From: Metarhizium brunneum
Lineage: Eukaryota; Ascomycota; Sordariomycetes; Hypocreales; Clavicipitaceae
Reading direction: 5' to 3'
NCBI RefSeq assembly: GCF_013426205.1
Contig: NC_089424.1
Coordinates: 3,410,001 to 3,474,000 of the forward strand
Length of the DNA stretch: 64,000 nt
Shown in pieces: positions 45,815 to 55,800 of this stretch (within the stretch, counting starts at the first letter, position 1; every line of letters begins with the position of its first letter). The notes under the pieces were generated by a model that made no database searches, was not told the origin of the DNA, and worked only from the letters and a program-made list of their open reading frames with translations. The translations under genes were made by a program, and so were the position numbers.

Positions 45815-46939
45815 ATGGCGCCGATTCCAATCACCATCATCACCGGGTTCCTCGGCTCCGGCAAAACGACCCTCATCCTCAACCTCATGCCGCAACTCCG
45901 CGCCAAGAACCCAGCCTACAAGCTAGCCCTCCTCAAGAACGAATTCGGCGACCTCGCAATCGATTCGCAACTCGCCTCGTCCTCGGCGATATCGGGCGTG
46001 CAGGAGATGCTCAACGGGTGCATATGCTGCAACCTCGTGGGCCAGCTGGGTCCCGCGCTGGAAGAACTCGCCCGGACAGTCACGCCCGACCGCATCGTCA
46101 TCGAGACCAGCGGCTCAGCGTTCCCCGCGACGCTGGCGCTGGAAGTGAACCGCCTGGCGAGAGACGCGGGGAGGTACGAACTAGACGGCGTGATAAGCGT
46201 AATCGACGTAGAGAACTGGCAGGGGTACGAGGACACAAGCTACACGGCCAAGATTCAGGCGCGCTACACAGATCTGATTGTGTTTAACAAGTGGGAGACG
46301 GCGGGGGAGGACAGGTACGAGGAGTGCGTCGACAGGGTGGGCGACCTGGAGGTTGACGTGGCGAGGGCCAAGAGCGACAAGGGGTGGGTTGACATGAATC
46401 TGGTGTTTGGCGTGGACGGCGGGCTGGCGAGGGACTTGACCGAGACGGACATGGAGCTCGAGGTCAACGGAGGACAGCACGACCACGACCACAAACACGG
46501 CGGGCAGACCAACGGCCATTCCCACAGCCACCAGAACGAAGTCGAAGTGCTGTCGGTTGAGCTCGCGGCCCCCTCGGCAGCCACGTCCACCCCCAAGCTC
46601 CTCGCGTTCCTGCGGGCCGCCCCAAAGGACGAGGTGTACCGCATCAAGGCCGTCGCCACGCTCTCGTCGGCCCCTGAGAACTCGGATGCCGATGCGCCCC
46701 GGCCAGGCGGCCTCCCTGGCGGCCGGTACATTCTCAACTGGGCGTTTGGCCGGTGGACGTTTACGCCCGTGGGGCAGGGGCAGCAGGAGCACCCGTCCAG
46801 CAGGGACGTGACGCTGCGGATGACTGTCATTCTGGCACGGCACGAGGGCAACAGGTGGAGGAAGAAGCTGGAGGCCGGTGGGTACCTGGAGGCCGAGGGC
46901 GTGAATAAGGGCGAGCTGAGCGTCAAGCGCATCTTGTAG
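45815..46939 (+). CDS. CobW/P47K (COG0523) G3E-family GTPase, putative metallochaperone
   Basis: A single exon of 374 residues. COG0523 GTPases transfer metals (Zn, Co, Ni, Fe) to client enzymes. Walker A is GFLGSGKTT (about 9-17), the family metal motif C-x-C-C appears in NGCICCN (about 67-73), and the switch/Walker B region is IVIETSGSAFP. The base-recognition motif is VFNKWE, an N-K-x-E type instead of the usual N-K-x-D. A His/Asp-rich insert at about 222-243 (QHDHDHKHGG followed by HSHSH) is a likely second metal-binding loop. The CobW C-terminal domain (about 255-374) has YRIKAVA and NWAFGRWTF. Its client is unknown. GC-rich, intron-free coding sequence sets it slightly apart from its neighbours. 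Confidence 0.92.
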   Translation: MAPIPITIITGFLGSGKTTLILNLMPQLRAKNPAYKLALLKNEFGDLAIDSQLASSSAISGVQEMLNGCICCNLVGQLGPALEELARTVTPDRIVIETSGSAFPATLALEVNRLARDAGRYELDGVISVIDVENWQGYEDTSYTAKIQARYTDLIVFNKWETAGEDRYEECVDRVGDLEVDVARAKSDKGWVDMNLVFGVDGGLARDLTETDMELEVNGGQHDHDHKHGGQTNGHSHSHQNEVEVLSVELAAPSAATSTPKLLAFLRAAPKDEVYRIKAVATLSSAPENSDADAPRPGGLPGGRYILNWAFGRWTFTPVGQGQQEHPSSRDVTLRMTVILARHEGNRWRKKLEAGGYLEAEGVNKGELSVKRIL

Positions 46940-47272
46940 ACTAGATGAAGATGATAGACGTGATGATAGACATGGCTGGGCTAGAGTTATACGTTGCATA
47001 GAAACGAAAGGCCGGTTTGATACGCCGATGGGCACGATTACGACTCTACGTACGCGCGTTTTTTTATCATTTTAAGCTGAAAGCACTTGATTATCTTGTT
47101 TTATTATTAGAAGAGGAAAATAAAAAACGAAACGAAACAAAATACAAAATACACAAATTCCCCCAGCCCAAGGTTTGTCCACCATACATCGCCAATATAC
47201 TACATTATAAATACGACATGCTTTCCCTGCACCGAACGTAGTGCTTCCAGGTCAAATTTCTCTCATCAGCTT
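46940..47272. other. Convergent 3' intergenic region
   Basis: A/T-rich 3' flanks of the CobW gene and the following minus-strand gene. Nothing else seen. Confidence 0.6.
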
Positions 47273-48904
47273 CTATAACCACCGTCGGTGTGTTATTCTA
47301 GCAACCGAGTCATGCGGTAGATTCTCAATCCTCAAACCATATGGAAACCCATCACCCCCCTTTGCTACCCTCCATTTGGCAATGGCCTTTTCCTCCTTGC
47401 TCATTGACACCTTCTGCTGGTGACCCCAACACCTCTCTCCGTGTCCAACGCATATTCTCTCTCCCCCAACACATCTCTCCCCGGGTTTAGCATCTCCTTT
47501 CTGGTGCGTTGCACATCTCTCCTCGTGTGCAGCAGACTTGTTCTCGTATCCAATGCATCTCACCTCGTGTCCAGCACATCTCTTCTTGGAGGGAATACAG
47601 CTCGTCTCGCCTCCAACGCCCAGCTTCTCACTCAACTTCCCAAATTTAACCAGCAGCCGAATCTGTTCCTGAAACTCTTTTGAAGTTCGTCTTTTTTGAG
47701 TGTCTATTTTCCCAATTCTCTTTTTTTCTTCCCTTCTCTCCTCTTCCTCCTTTCTCTTTATTTCTTTGTGAGATTCAAGGCATTTCCTACACCATCTTTC
47801 CATCCCATTTGCCGACCCCATGTCCATTTCAACCATCGCCAAGTGTTCACCCAATGTGTGCATGGGCTGGGTCCCGGCTTCTGGTAAACTGTATTTGTTA
47901 ATTATCGTTCGGGGCGGGGGCCTCTTTTGAGATATCGGCTCGTTCTCATCCGATGTCCTCCTCGACGTCGACCAGCCGCTTATCTGCTTGCCCCTCGAAG
48001 TTCTGCTGGTTCTGGGCGGCGGATAATATCGCTCTTGAGACGCTCGTGAACTGGCCCTTCGGCTCGCCGCAGAAGGCGGTCTCGTTCCTTTATTCGACCT
48101 CCTAGCCGAGTTCCGCACACTCGAACTGCAGGTCGTCGTCGCGCTTGTACGCTGCGACAGCCCCCTATCAGACCTTAATTCACTGTCCGTCGTTGTTGTA
48201 CTTGAGCTGTGTCTGGTGTACCGAAGCGGCGCACACCGATACGACGCACTGTTGATGCCCTTGGCGAATGTGGTATTCGTAGCCGGCGGCGAGGCGAATT
48301 GGTCCATGTCGGCCAGGCTGTAGTGAGCCCCTGGTTTCCCGACTGGCCTTGACATGGGACGCGGGCTATATTCTCCCGCAACACTAAATTCGGACTCCCT
48401 ACTCGGTCCCGTCGTCGTGGGATCCGTACCAGGTGGCGCAGTATTGTAGACACTTTCAGGAAAAGTCTTATGCCGTGGAAATCCCCGACGCTGGGAGAAA
48501 CTAGTGTGTGTTTGGCCGAGAACTGGTGGGATGCTTGCCGTCTCTTGTTCAGAAAAGCCTCCTTGCGGTGCTTCATCACACCGTGAATTCCTTCCAGAAT
48601 AGGGGATATCATCTTCCCACATGGAATCTCTCTCCGTTGGCAGTCCCAAGAGTGCTTCTGCTGGTTTGCCTGTGTTGCCGTCATCACGATATCTACTCGA
48701 CTCACGCCGCTTCATCAAAAAAATATTCACTCCATCATGTTGCTCAGGTTCCACCTGTTCATTAAACATCCCCTGATGCGGTTGTTCTGTAGGTTGCATA
48801 TTTGTGTCGTCGACGAGTACCATTTTGACCGGGCTTGTGAGGTTGGGAGAGGATGGGCGCTCGTGCGTAGTGTTGAAGTGCGGCCATACTGTATTGGAAG
48901 GCAT
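47273..48904 (-). CDS. Unknown basic, Ser/Arg-rich protein with C-terminal Cys/His heptad repeats
   Basis: A single open frame of 543 residues, which I do not recognise. Residues of about 1-330 are low-complexity and rich in Ser, Thr, Pro and Arg (many RxxS sites, for example SRRASSRAS), so probably disordered. Residues of about 345-430 hold a charged helical block (KEIKRKEEEERREEKKRIG, then RLLVKFGKLSEKL) preceded by WCRKCLESH, a possible half metal site. Residues 441-496 are eight 7-residue units of type R-C-x-G-H-x-x, a translated 21-bp minisatellite. The tail ends GLRIENLPHDSVARITHRR. It may bind metal or nucleic acid through the repeats (inference). Possibly lineage-restricted. The length of the intact frame is the main evidence that it is real. 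Confidence 0.65.
   Translation of the reverse strand: MPSNTVWPHFNTTHERPSSPNLTSPVKMVLVDDTNMQPTEQPHQGMFNEQVEPEQHDGVNIFLMKRRESSRYRDDGNTGKPAEALLGLPTERDSMWEDDIPYSGRNSRCDEAPQGGFSEQETASIPPVLGQTHTSFSQRRGFPRHKTFPESVYNTAPPGTDPTTTGPSRESEFSVAGEYSPRPMSRPVGKPGAHYSLADMDQFASPPATNTTFAKGINSASYRCAPLRYTRHSSSTTTTDSELRSDRGLSQRTSATTTCSSSVRNSARRSNKGTRPPSAASRRASSRASQERYYPPPRTSRTSRGKQISGWSTSRRTSDENEPISQKRPPPRTIINKYSLPEAGTQPMHTLGEHLAMVEMDMGSANGMERWCRKCLESHKEIKRKEEEERREEKKRIGKIDTQKRRTSKEFQEQIRLLVKFGKLSEKLGVGGETSCIPSKKRCAGHEVRCIGYENKSAAHEERCATHQKGDAKPGERCVGGERICVGHGERCWGHQQKVSMSKEEKAIAKWRVAKGGDGFPYGLRIENLPHDSVARITHRRWL
47417..47584 (-). repeat. In-frame 21-bp minisatellite, about 8 copies
   Basis: 168 bp equal to eight 21-bp units inside the gene above. 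The translated units are KRCAGHE, VRCIGYE, NKSAAHE, ERCATHQ, KGDAKPG, ERCVGGE, RICVGHG and ERCWGHQ. Cys at position 3 is kept in six of the eight and His at position 6 in five, while the other positions vary. Confidence 0.8.
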
Positions 48905-49325
48905 TTTGATGTCATGATGAAGGAGAAGAGAAAATCACGTTAACCTGCTATCCTTGGAGAGACGTAAATGTGGCCTTCAAGGAGCTCTTTGTTTCATCAT
49001 CGAAGGAGGGAACAAGGGGAATGGAGGTCAACCAAGGCGATCAATGTGAATGGGTGTTGTGATTTTTTTTTAAAGAAAAATTCTTTTTCTTGTTTTTCCC
49101 AATCTGATTCTTTGTCATTGGTGTGAGTGAGCAGGTATGAGGTGTGAAACCCGGTAACAAAGGATGCTTGTAGTGAATATCGTCAATTTTTAGTCTAACA
49201 AAGGGGGAATAAAATAATTGCTTTGCATCGTGTCTCAGCGCTCTGCTACATTACAAAGAACCAGAATAAAGAGCTTCAAATCCTAAAAGTATGCAACAAA
49301 TGCGTTGGCGCAATTCGCAAATGAT
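48905..49325. other. Intergenic region
   Basis: Promoter of the unknown basic protein and 3' flank of the cotransporter gene. T-rich runs near 49061-49100. No coding block. Confidence 0.6.
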
Positions 49326-52300
49326 CTAAAGACTCACTGTGACCGTCATGTTGTTGCTGAGTACCATCAACGTAGGCGGCAGGTCGTTGCAGAGAAGTTC
49401 AACATCAGAAAGATACTGGATTGTAGACATTTCGTCAAGACTAGTGCCTTCTGAAGGAATAGGCAGCGTTGTCATCAAGACGCCCGTGTCTTTGGAATGC
49501 TGCCGCATGAGTTCGTTGAGAATCAAGTGCTGCGCTCGACTAGGCAAATCATTGAATGAGAGCGCAACATCATGTCCCGAGGTGGCTGACCCGCCATCTT
49601 CAACAATGCTCTTTTTTGGTGCGTGATTTGTGGATGGTTCAGAACGCTCTGGGATAACAAGGTTTGCTTGGTCCTGACCATGCACAGAATATTGCGAGCC
49701 GTGTCTCGAGTGATGTCGTGAATGGGAACCCGAATGCGCTCGGGACGGTGGCTGAGATGCTGGCTGATGTGCAAATGAAATTGTTCTTGCGCCTTCTTCG
49801 CCGCTGACTTTAGTATCAGGCAACGGACGACTTGAAAACTTGCCGAGCGAGGATTGTCTCGAAAACGCTGGTCGTTCAGCTCGTGGCGTCGGGGGGTTTG
49901 ATGCAGCCGGCGCGAAACTAATCTTGGAGCCTTCGCCTTCGGCGATAATCTTGGTTTCAGGCACTGGTCGACTAGAGAATCGAGCAGCAGATGACTGTCG
50001 CGAAAAGTTCGGTCTCGTTGGTGTAACGGTTCCATCTCGAATGACGTCCCTCGAAGGGCTCATGGAGCGTGATCGCCGAGAACCACCCTGCGGAAATTTT
50101 GGAACTTGAAGAGGATCCAAGATAGGGAAGGAGTCGATCTTAACGCTGGTCTCTGCCTCTGGTGGGCTCGCGACGATTTCAGCAACTTCAGGGACATGCC
50201 ATGTTGCCGAGGATTCGGGATTGTCTGCCAACGTCTGAGACGTATTCATAGTGCCATATGAGGGGATTTGAGCGCTCGACTCGATGGCTCCCAACCTTCT
50301 TCCTCGCCCAGACTTTGTTGGCGACTGCTCCGTTGCAGCACCACTGTCCTGCGAAGATTGGAGCAATAGACGCAGTGTTGGATTTCCCAATTCATCTCTC
50401 GAGCCCCAAAAAAAATCCCTAGAACCTACTTCGAATTCTTCATCGTCAGTAGAGCCCTCCACATCTGTATCAAATTCGGTGTCTGATTCGGGCTCATGCA
50501 GAACTTCTTCGTTGATATGGGTAGTGTGAATTCCCATGCTGACTCCGAGTTTGGAGAGCGTGGCGATGCCCGGCTTCCTGTGCATTTCTACAAATTCAGC
50601 CATACTGTGACGGCGCGTATTCCCTGCATCGTCGTGTGGATTGTATGCACCAGGTCGCCCATTTGTCGAGTCCAAAAACTGGGCCAGTTGCGAAAGCTCT
50701 TCGCTCGAGGAAAGCTCTTCGGCCTGTCTGCGAAGTATCTGCAAGTCCTCCCACCATTCCTCATCCTTGAGGGCTTCGCAAACAATGATTTCGGCATCAA
50801 TATCATTGGTGTTTCCGTTAACAATAAGCTCATACGTGTTGAGATGGCCAGAAGCCAAGTAGAAGACGAGGACTTGTGCATCAATTCGCAATTTCTCCAG
50901 GAGAGCTTTGACTCTAGCACTCTCCTCCTCGACTTCATGCTCATACTCTACAAATACCAAAACACGTAGGGCAAACGCCCTTCGCCAGGCTTGAACGCTA
51001 CGCAAAATGTGCCCCAGTTGCAAGATAAGGGTATCTGTAAATGTTAGTCTGTACAAGACTTCCTCTTTTTCCTATTGAAACATGATGGGAACTTACAAGT
51101 GTCAAAGTTCGTCGTAAGCACATTCTTGCCATCTGAAGATAGTTCAGCAGACATTTGGATGGGCCACAGATCGATGTACTTTTTGGAATTAGACCCATCA
51201 TGTCGGGGCGTCTCTAGCTTGTCAAATCCATGCGCTATGGCAACGTTGAGTCTGTATTTCAAAGCAAGATCCTCTAATATGATCATGTAATCGGTGGGAG
51301 ATACCATGTCTTCGGTTCGAATAACGTCGGTAGGCAGTGTCCCTTCAAGGAGTCGTGCAGACGTATCTCCGCGCCTACGCTTAGCGACCTTGCCTTGCGA
51401 CTTTGACGGGCGTCTCATCTTGTCAGATGGCGATGCAGGCACATCCGGGATAGGTACCGCAGGGTTTGATTTCCGCAGGTCATCCATATTATAGAATCCC
51501 AAAACAGCAACATTCGGACGCATGCCACCAAGGCCAGCAGCCAGAACCAAGTTGCGTACCCCCCAAGTAATCGAAGGGGACATGGTAAGCTGAACAAAGG
51601 CCTTGATCCTTGAAAATTCGGAAATATATCGAGTCCAGGCTTGTTGCTGCAACCGAGCCTCGTGCACGCCAGAGTTGAAATCGTCTGTTACGATAACATG
51701 GCCCAGAATATAAAGAGACCCCTTCTTCATGGAATTGCAAAATTGAATTAACCGCGTCTGGCGCCGGGGGTTATTGATGAGCAGAATGATATGTGGCCGC
51801 CAAAACTTGATGTGTTCTGGCTTTAATCGCAGCAAGTACTTTCGCACTTGATGGTAGATGAGATTCTGGGACACATCGCCCCATCGCTTGGGAGGGCATA
51901 AGTAATGGATCAGTAGAAACACGAAAATGAGGACACAAATAGCAATTGCTGCGTAGGTCTCATCAATGAAGAACATGGCGGCAGCAGACAGAAGACTACC
52001 AATGCAGGCCGTCTGCCAGTTGAAGAACTTGAAACTGGGACGAAAGTTTGGGGCCGAGCCAATTTTGAGAAGAAAGCAAGCAAGATTCATAACGAAAAAG
52101 GTCATCTGAAAAGTTGTCAGCACCAATCATCATGTCCAACGCGCCAACACTCACCTGATAACCCATGGAGATGAAGGTTGCAATCTGATTCAAATCCGCA
52201 AGAAGGGCAATTTGCGCAATGACATATGTGAGAAAGATAGCAAGGATAGGCTCATCGGCCTTCTTGGTCCCTCTGCCAAAAATGGACAGTCCGGGCAATA

Positions 52301-53428
52301 GCTTGTCTCGCGCCAAGGCCTGGAACAATTTCGCAGAACCTATGATGCCCATGAGGGCGGAGAAAAAGGTCACTGCACACTCCCCCGCGAGGACGATTGG
52401 CGCTGACAGGTTCGTCAGAGAGATGATGTTGTCGTTTGCGAGGAAGGAATCCCGGGAGATGGTGCAAGCCATGGAGAGAATCACAACAAAATAGACAACA
52501 AAGGTTGTTAACATGGCCCACAGTGTGCCTTTTGGTATGGCCTTGCTTGGATTTTTCAAATCCCCAGACATTGACGCACCAGCAAAGATGCCTGACGTGG
52601 CGCTGAGAGAAGTTAGCATAGCGATACGCACCGAGAAATGGATATGCGCGTACGGGAACAAAATACCAAACAAGTCTCGAAATGTCGGCAATCCCCGATA
52701 GACATGCTTGGAAGAACTCGGCAGAAGATTGTTGACAAAAGTACTGAGACTGAGCCCCGTGTATACAATGCCAGCGTCGTCGTCTCGAAATGGGGCCTTG
52801 AAGATGGCAGACAATGGAACACTGAGCACAGCTACCGTCAATATAGCCAACAATAAATTAGACGCCTTTGAAAAAGTAGCTGATCCCAAAAGACACATGC
52901 AGGTGCAAGTGACCAATGCTGCCGTCTGCAAGCCATATCCTGCCCAATATCCTCCTGGGAAGCCAGGTCCAACATTGAGGCGAATGCAGTCGATCAAACC
53001 AACAATGTTCATGGCAGTGTTGAGAGCTTGGGCTAAGAAGAACAAGATTCCAATGGAGCCTCCGAATTCGGGACCAAGCGATCTCGAGATCAGATAGTAT
53101 GCTCCGCCTCCCTTGACCTCGCCATTGGAAGCAATAGCCGACAGGGACAAGGTGGTCAAGAGATCAACACAGTAGGCAGTGGCCAACAGTCCTAGGCTTG
53201 GTCAATAATTCTGTGTTGCAAGAGACAAAGGGAGGGTGTTGGTATACCCAAAATTCCCAGAAATCCAACCTGTCCCAGAATGAGGCCGAACCGCAAAAAC
53301 ATGAGAATGCTCATAATGTTCAAGCATACGGGAATGTATACGCCAGAAAGCAAGCCCAGCTTGGAGCTCTTCCTCGCATCCATGGCCAAAGCCAGAGGGT
53401 CACCCTTGTCGTCGGGCGTTGGAGGCAT
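49326..53428 (-). CDS. VHC1: Vacuolar cation-chloride cotransporter Vhc1 (SLC12 family)
   Basis: Vhc1 moves K+ and Cl- together across the vacuolar membrane. Exons 53248-53428, 52155-53191, 51097-52105 and 49326-51034 (minus strand) give about 1311 residues (yeast about 1120). Residues of about 25-500 form 12 membrane segments. TM1 has SGVYIPVCLNIMSILMFLRFG, split here as SGVYIPVCLNIMS and ILMFLRFG. Later conserved blocks are GGGAYYLISRSLGPEFGG, FSGATSGIFAGASMSGDLK-like (here LSATSGIFAGASMSGDLKNP) and ACFLLKIGSAPNFRPSFK. The cytosolic C-terminal domain has WRPHIILLINNPR and ends ELLCNDLPPTLMVLSNN, typical of the family. A Ser-rich insert (about residues 1090-1190) contains a duplicated 47-residue module. 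The start at 53428 is the most likely; an in-frame ATG at 53548 would add 40 residues. Confidence 0.94.
49726..50006 (-). repeat. Tandemly duplicated 47-residue phospho-motif module in Vhc1 tail
   Basis: Copy 1 (50006 down to 49866) begins FSRQSSAARFSSRPVPETK and copy 2 (49865 down to about 49726) begins FSRQSSLGKFSSRPLPDTK. Both continue through a Glu/Gly-rich spacer to I-S-F-A and a Pro/Ala-rich end. The DNA copies have diverged, so the duplication is not recent. Confidence 0.7.
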
Positions 53429-55800
53429 GGCGGGCTTGTATTTGGAAAGGAAGGAGAAATGCAACAATGTGATTATCACACTATGGCGCCCTTCACGGCA
53501 GCATGTGCTCGCAGGTCGTTGTCGGCCGGTGACTTGGAGACATGACAAGCTCTGCTTGATGCCAGCTCCTCGGCGGTGTGGCGATGATTTGCAAACCAGA
53601 CTCTCAACGAGAAGAAAATGCAGCCACGCCCTCTTGTTCCGGCGGGATGCTTCAATGTTGGCAAGTTGAGTCGGGACTTTGATAAAAGCTAGAGGCCATG
53701 AAACGCGGAGATTTTTTCTGTCGCTGACTCTCTGCAGATGACCCGAGGTTGGCCCTCATTCACAATTCGCCGTGGTTTCACGACGGTCGGGATTGCGAGG
53801 TCAATTAGTGGTTCAGGCGGAGCAACGCCCACCTACGTCAGACCTGGGGCGCGCCTTCGCCGGCGACGACCGCCAAGGCAGCCGCAACCGTGGCGGTCAA
53901 TCATCAGCGATCATCAGAGCCTCAGAGGGCTGATGGTCCACATGAATGTCCATGTCGGTTCGTATGGCAACTGGTACAGGCCAACCGTCACCTGTGGAAC
54001 AATCCCGCGGGACTACAGAGCACTTGGGGCTTAAACTCGCTAGATGAAACAAGCACAGCTGCCAGAATACCGTCGACGGGCCTGGATGACATCAATTGAT
54101 GCCAACATCGTTTGGAACATTGAACGTTGAAGGATCCATGCCGAGAGACCCGGCAGCACTTGAGGTCTGGTACTTAGTAGTTGATTACCTGGTGCTCTCC
54201 GGCGCCCTTATCAATGTTAACACCGAGTACTCCACAAGGATGCCGACCTACATGATGATAGTATTAACATCCCAACGCCAATAGGATCCAGGACCAAGTG
54301 CTCTTGCTGTTCAACGTGACCCGTCCCCCGCGGCCGGATGCAATCGGACCGTCCAGTCGTGATGAGAAACTGGTGTGCGGGATGGCACTCCGTTTAAGCA
54401 AGCCGTTGCATCATTTTGCCGCCCCCGGATTCATGCAGCCACTCACATTCCAAGCCACAGAAGCGTTTGGTCTCATGTTCCATCACCTGCTGATGTCCCG
54501 GCAAGGGTTTGTGAAGCCATGGTAGACGTAGACTCGAGGCATGCCTGACCATGGCTACCCAAGTAATCACTGTTGGCGAGCTACAAGATGCGATACCCCG
54601 GACTCGACCGTGGACAGATGTCTTTCGAATAATAGCAGGTGACAGTCCAAGATACATGCAGAGTTGCTTGACAGTCATACCAAAGCTGCATAGACGAAGG
54701 GGCCATGTCGTGCCAATAGTTACAAATCGAGCGTCGTCTGCATTCAACGTGGCGAATGGTTGCAATACGGGTTGCCAGCTTATCATCAGCCAATCCTCTG
54801 AGGGGGGCAAAACTCAGTCTCTCCGCATCTTTGTGTTGATGCGATGGGCTACCGCAACGAAGCACCACGCTCTTGCGCTGCTGGGCATCATACTTGTAGG
54901 TTAGCATGCAGCCAGGATGCCGATGAACCTTGTGCATGTGCACCGAGTGTAAAGCGGAAGCCGAGTACTTGATGTATGATGCAGTCCGGTCAAGACCCGC
55001 CGTTGTCGTGGATTTCGGAGCAATGCAAAGTGAACCAGCTGACTCATCAAACATTGAAATGTCCAGCCCCAGCACAGCGCTCTCAGCGTGCAAATGTTGC
55101 TAAACAGGCACTGGACACTTGGGACATCGACCTTCGAGGACTGGCGAGCTGCCGGAGGAGTCAACTACAAAAAGGCCAAGTGGGATATTACGTCGATATT
55201 AATGAGGCCATCAACATTGGCCGACGTCTGGACACTAGGACAAGGGCCAGGGTCCAGGGTCCAGGGTCCTGAGCTCGACGTTTGCTGGCACTGGGACTGC
55301 TGTGGCCGTGTGGGCCCAGTGCCTCTTGATATCAGTTCGGCTCGACAAGCGTCGACTGGTCAGGTCAGTCTGGCCCGTTGTTGGTCCCCCACTAAGCTCC
55401 GGTCTCTGGCTCTATCTCTCCGCGCCCACTCCAGTCATTTTCAATCTTCCCAAAGACCCCAGCTTCCCGCGCGCCACCCCCTTCAAGACGCCGACGACGG
55501 TCATCCTCTGCCACCACCACACCAATACATTTTCGACTGAGGCTCAATTGGCACGGTCAGCTGAGGCAGCGACACGACTATTGCGAGCCCTTTATTTCCA
55601 TCCTCCCCAGTCCAAGACGCGCCATCGACAACTTGGCCTTGCAACTCCCCTCTGCTGGCGGCCTTGCCACCCCGTTCCTCGCCTTCGTCCTCCGTGTTGT
55701 TCACTGACAAACAGGCAACACCTGGCGCGAGATACAATAAGAAACCCGCGCCACCAAATACTCAACATATCCGAATCCTTCCGAGCACTCTGCCGACAAA
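53429..55800. other. Long intergenic region (2.4 kb) without a supported gene
   Basis: VHC1 promoter, then a gene-free stretch and the long leader of AVT3 (pyrimidine-rich from about 55380). An open frame at 54551-54904 (117 codons) shows no domain and is not called. A short 7-bp tandem repeat lies at 55247-55269. Confidence 0.55.
55247..55269 (+). repeat. Short tandem repeat (CCAGGGT x3 plus CC)
   Basis: Three perfect copies of a 7-bp unit followed by CC, about 530 bp upstream of the AVT3 start. Confidence 0.8.

Noticed and set aside
54551..54904. Plus-strand frame of 117 codons between VHC1 and AVT3
   Set aside because: No domain or signal peptide, and overlapping antisense frames of equal length.
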